NCBI RefSeq assembly: GCF_001718415.1
Contig: NZ_CP013378.1
Span: 2,108,001 to 2,172,000 of the forward strand
Source: Burkholderia pseudomultivorans
GTDB taxonomy: Bacteria; Pseudomonadota; Gammaproteobacteria; Burkholderiales; Burkholderiaceae
DNA: 64,000 nucleotides
Reading direction: 5' to 3'
Positions 61,361-64,000 of the stretch are shown here, one piece after another (the first letter of the stretch is position 1; each line of letters starts with the position of its first letter). The translations under genes and the position numbers were made by a program. The notes under the pieces were generated by a model. That model was not told the DNA's origin, made no database searches, and was given only the letters and a program-made list of their open reading frames with translations.

Positions 61361-62482
61361 TCAATGAGTGGCGGGGGGCGGCGCAAAACGCGCCAGGATC
61401 CGCAGATCGTCGCCGATCCGCTCGATCTGGTGAAACACGAGCCGCGTGCGCGCGTCGAGGTTCGCCGGCGCGGCGAGGTCGAACATGCCGGCCGCGTCGC
61501 CGCCGAGCAGGCTCGGCGCGAGATAGACGAGCAGTTCGTCGACGCACTGCTCGCGCAGCAGCGAGCCGTTCAGCTTGTGGCCAGCCTCGACATGCAGCTC
61601 GTTGATGCCGCGCGCGCCGAGCGTAGCCAGCATCGCGGGCAGGTCGACCTTGCCGTGCGCGTTCGCGAGCGGCACGATCTCCGCGCCGCGCGCCTTCAGT
61701 GCGGCCGCGCGCGCTTCGCCGGCGGCGTCGAGTTGGCCGCAGAAGATCAGCAGCGGCGCGCCTTCGAGCAGCCGCGCATCGAGCGGCAGCTCGAGCCGGC
61801 TGTCGACCAGCACGCGCTGCGGCTGGCGCGGCGTGTCGATGCCGCGCACGGTCAGCAGCGGGTTGTCCTCGCGTACGGTGCCGATGCCGGTGAGGATCGC
61901 GCACGCGCGCGCGCGCCATGCATGGCCGTCGAGGCGCGCGGCGTCGCCGGTGATCCACTGGCTTTCGCCGGACGGCAGCGCGGTGCGCCCGTCGAGCGTC
62001 GCGGCACTCTTCATCCGCACCCACGGGCGGCCGCGCGTCATGCGCGACACGAAGCCAATGTTCAGCTCGCCCGCTTCATGCGCGAGCAGCCCGCAGCGCA
62101 CGTCGATGCCCGCGTCGCGCAACATGCCGAGACCGCGCCCCGACACCTGCGGATTCGGGTCTTCCATCGCGGCGACGACCTTCGCGACGCGCGCCTCGAT
62201 CAGCGCGTTCGCGCACGGCGGCGTGCGGCCGAAATGACTGCACGGCTCGAGCGTCACGTAGACGGTCGAGCCCGCGACGTCGTGGCCGCGCGCGCGCGCA
62301 TCCTTCAGCGCCTGCACTTCCGCGTGATCGTGGCCGGCCGGCTGCGTGTAGCCTTCGCCGATCACGTCGCCGCCCTTGACGATCACGCAGCCCACGCGCG
62401 GGTTCGGCGTGGTCGTATACATGCCGCGCGCCGCCAGCGCGAGCGCGCGCTGCATGTGGGCGAAGTCGATATCCGAGAACAT
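61361..62482 (-). CDS. ribD: Bifunctional pyrimidine deaminase/reductase RibD
   Basis: A 373-residue enzyme of two steps in riboflavin synthesis. The N-terminal deaminase has the zinc site HAEVQALKDARARG and PCSHFGRTPPCANALIEA (residues 50-90). The C-terminal reductase has WVRMKSAATLDGRTALPSGESQWITGDAAR and EAGHKLNGSLLREQCVDELLVYLAP. The order and length are standard. It is flanked by hemL upstream and ribE downstream, 15 bases and 14 bases apart, so one operon is likely. Confidence 0.95.
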   Translation of the reverse strand: MFSDIDFAHMQRALALAARGMYTTTPNPRVGCVIVKGGDVIGEGYTQPAGHDHAEVQALKDARARGHDVAGSTVYVTLEPCSHFGRTPPCANALIEARVAKVVAAMEDPNPQVSGRGLGMLRDAGIDVRCGLLAHEAGELNIGFVSRMTRGRPWVRMKSAATLDGRTALPSGESQWITGDAARLDGHAWRARACAILTGIGTVREDNPLLTVRGIDTPRQPQRVLVDSRLELPLDARLLEGAPLLIFCGQLDAAGEARAAALKARGAEIVPLANAHGKVDLPAMLATLGARGINELHVEAGHKLNGSLLREQCVDELLVYLAPSLLGGDAAGMFDLAAPANLDARTRLVFHQIERIGDDLRILARFAPPPATH

Positions 62483-62497
62483 GCGCGCGGACCCGGG

Positions 62498-63781
62498 TCA
62501 GGCGGCGAGTGCCGCGAACGCGCGGCGCGCGGCCGCGAGCGTCGCGTCGATCACCGCGTCGTCGTGCGTGCTCGACACGAAGCCGGCTTCGTACGCGGAC
62601 GGCGCGAAGTAGACGCCTTCGTCGAGCATCAGGTGGAAGAAGCGGTTGAAGCGCTCGATGTCGCTCTTCGTGACTTCGGCGAAGCTGGTCGGCACGCGCT
62701 CGGCGAAGTACAGGCCGAACATCGCGCCGATCGAGTCGGCCGCGAACGGCACGCCGGCCGCGCGCGCTTCGGCCGCGAGGCCGTCGGCGAGGCGTTTCGT
62801 TTGCGCGGTGAGCGCGTCGTAGAAGCCGGGCGCCTGGATCAGCTGCAGCGTCTTCAGGCCGGCGGCGACCGCGATCGGGTTGCCCGACAGCGTGCCGGCC
62901 TGGTACACGCCGCCGAGCGGCGCGAGGTGGGCCATGATGTCGCGGCGGCCGCCGAACGCGGCAGCCGGCATCCCGCCGCCGATCACCTTGCCGAGGCAGG
63001 TGAGGTCGGCTGCGATCCCGTAGTGCGCCTGCGCGCCGCCGAGCGCGACGCGGAAGCCGCACATCACTTCGTCGAAGATCAGCACGGCGCCGTGCTTCGT
63101 GCACAGCGTGCGCAGCGCGTTCAGGAATTCCGGCGTGCCGCGCACGAGGTTCATGTTGCCGGCGACCGGCTCGACGATCACCGCGGCGATCTCGTCGCCG
63201 AACGCGCCGAACGCTTCTTCGAGCGCGGCGACGTTGTTGTATTCGAGGACGGTCGTGTGCTTGGCGATGTCGGCGGGCACGCCGGCCGAGGTCGGGTTGC
63301 CGAACGTCAGCAGGCCCGAGCCTGCCTTCACGAGCAGGCTGTCCGCGTGACCGTGGTAGCAGCCCTCGAACTTGACGATCCGGCTGCGGCCCGTGAAGCC
63401 GCGCGCGAGGCGCAGCGCGCTCATCGTGGCCTCGGTGCCGCTCGACACCATCCGCACCTGCTCGATCGACGGCACGAGCTTGCAGATTTCCTCGGCGATC
63501 TCGATCTCGGCTTCGGTCGGCGCACCGAACGAGAAGCCGTCGGCGAGCACCTTCTGCACGGCGTCGAGCACGTCCGGATGGACGTGGCCGACGATCATCG
63601 GGCCCCACGAGCCGATGTAGTCGATGTACTGCTTGCCGTCGGCGTCCCAGAAGTACGGGCCTTGCGCGCGCGCGACGAAGCGCGGGGTGCCGCCGACCGA
63701 ACGGAACGCGCGCACCGGCGAATTGACGCCGCCGGGAATGGTCTTCTGGGCGCGTTCGAAGAGGATCTGATTGTTGGACAT
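62498..63781 (-). CDS. hemL: Glutamate-1-semialdehyde 2,1-aminomutase HemL
   Basis: A 427-residue PLP enzyme that forms 5-aminolevulinate from glutamate-1-semialdehyde, the C5 route to heme. Features: [60 protein letters not shown], the PLP lysine in [16 protein letters not shown], and [17 protein letters not shown]. The ATG at 63781 gives the family length. It leads the hemL-ribD-ribE run. Confidence 0.95.
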   Translation of the reverse strand: MSNNQILFERAQKTIPGGVNSPVRAFRSVGGTPRFVARAQGPYFWDADGKQYIDYIGSWGPMIVGHVHPDVLDAVQKVLADGFSFGAPTEAEIEIAEEICKLVPSIEQVRMVSSGTEATMSALRLARGFTGRSRIVKFEGCYHGHADSLLVKAGSGLLTFGNPTSAGVPADIAKHTTVLEYNNVAALEEAFGAFGDEIAAVIVEPVAGNMNLVRGTPEFLNALRTLCTKHGAVLIFDEVMCGFRVALGGAQAHYGIAADLTCLGKVIGGGMPAAAFGGRRDIMAHLAPLGGVYQAGTLSGNPIAVAAGLKTLQLIQAPGFYDALTAQTKRLADGLAAEARAAGVPFAADSIGAMFGLYFAERVPTSFAEVTKSDIERFNRFFHLMLDEGVYFAPSAYEAGFVSSTHDDAVIDATLAAARRAFAALAA

Positions 63782-64000
63782 GAGCGAAACCTGCGAGAGA
63801 ACGGCGCGGGGCCTGTGCACGGGCCGGCGCCTGGGCGGAACGATCGTCCGATTGTACCGGAGACGCGCGCGGCGGGCCCGTGGGCGGGGTTGCGGCCTTT
63901 CGGCGCGTACGGGATTGGCCGGCGGCCCACTCGCGCCGTCGTGGAAAAGCTGATGCGACCCGTTTATTTCTGCGTGTGTCGCGGCGGCTTGCGGCGGCCG
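63782..64000. other. Right edge of the window
   Basis: The hemL promoter should be here. No complete gene is visible; the last 60 bases might belong to a gene outside the window, but no family is recognisable. Confidence 0.5.

Noticed and set aside
1..64000. CRISPR arrays, rRNA genes, a replication origin
   Set aside because: No regularly spaced direct repeats with unique spacers, no rRNA sequence and no DnaA-box cluster were noticed in the window.

Overview
The window looks like the main chromosome of a Burkholderia, most likely a Burkholderia cepacia complex member. It is very GC-rich, with long open shadow frames on both strands. The gene repertoire fits: UrtA/UrtB, HemN, UbiD, riboflavin genes beside NusB, isocitrate lyase, HemL. 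One of the two insertion sequences is of the IS407 type, first known from B. cepacia. Species is inference only.

Layout. 0-8.5 kb: core genes. These are urea ABC transporter components urtB (cut by the window edge) and urtA behind a sigma54-type promoter, a rhodanese plus methyltransferase pair, hemN, a cysteine-cluster protein, a lipoprotein, uppP and trmB. 8.8-20.8 kb: a genomic island of about 12 kb inserted in the 3' end of a tRNA-Gly(CCC) gene, with a 24-nt direct repeat at its two ends. It carries an IS2-like element, a PD-(D/E)XK nuclease-like protein, about 1 kb of hairpin-rich DNA without a gene, a NACHT NTPase with a nuclease-like N-terminus, a serine recombinase, two small exported proteins, an XRE regulator, and a tyrosine integrase cut in two by an IS407-type element. 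The AT-richer 10.6-15.4 kb part has the look of anti-phage cargo.

20.9-25.5 kb: a remnant of an MBOAT acyltransferase and many very small genes, among them rpsU (S21), a cupin, a second-copy-type infA (IF-1) and a cold-shock gene. 26-32.8 kb: five same-strand genes for envelope proteins of unknown purpose: a membrane-anchored beta protein, two nearly identical LVIVD-type lipoproteins, a zinc phospholipase C-like protein and a polytopic membrane protein. 32.7-45.7 kb: catabolic and regulatory genes. These include AraC, a D-tartrate dehydratase-like enzyme, an SMR pump, and LysR with MFS transporter, CoA-transferase and methylmalonyl-CoA decarboxylase. A chromate transporter pair follows, then DeoR with NUDIX, deoxyribosyltransferase-like and sirtuin genes, and CrcB with DUF190.

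45.7-64 kb: housekeeping genes: YggT, a DUF2520 protein, LysE, UbiD, a lytic transglycosylase preceded by a candidate small RNA, an aminotransferase, nusB-ribH-ribBA, DUF1993, an S9 peptidase, aceA with a palindromic operator candidate, ribE, ribD and hemL. The riboflavin genes lie in two clusters, nusB-ribH-ribBA and ribE-ribD, on the same strand.

The most interesting parts are the island cargo (nuclease-like protein, structured non-coding stretch, NACHT protein), the integrase inactivated by an IS, the five-gene envelope cluster, and the sRNA-like transcript unit at 50.65 kb. All functional calls rest on reading motifs by eye; no database search was run.
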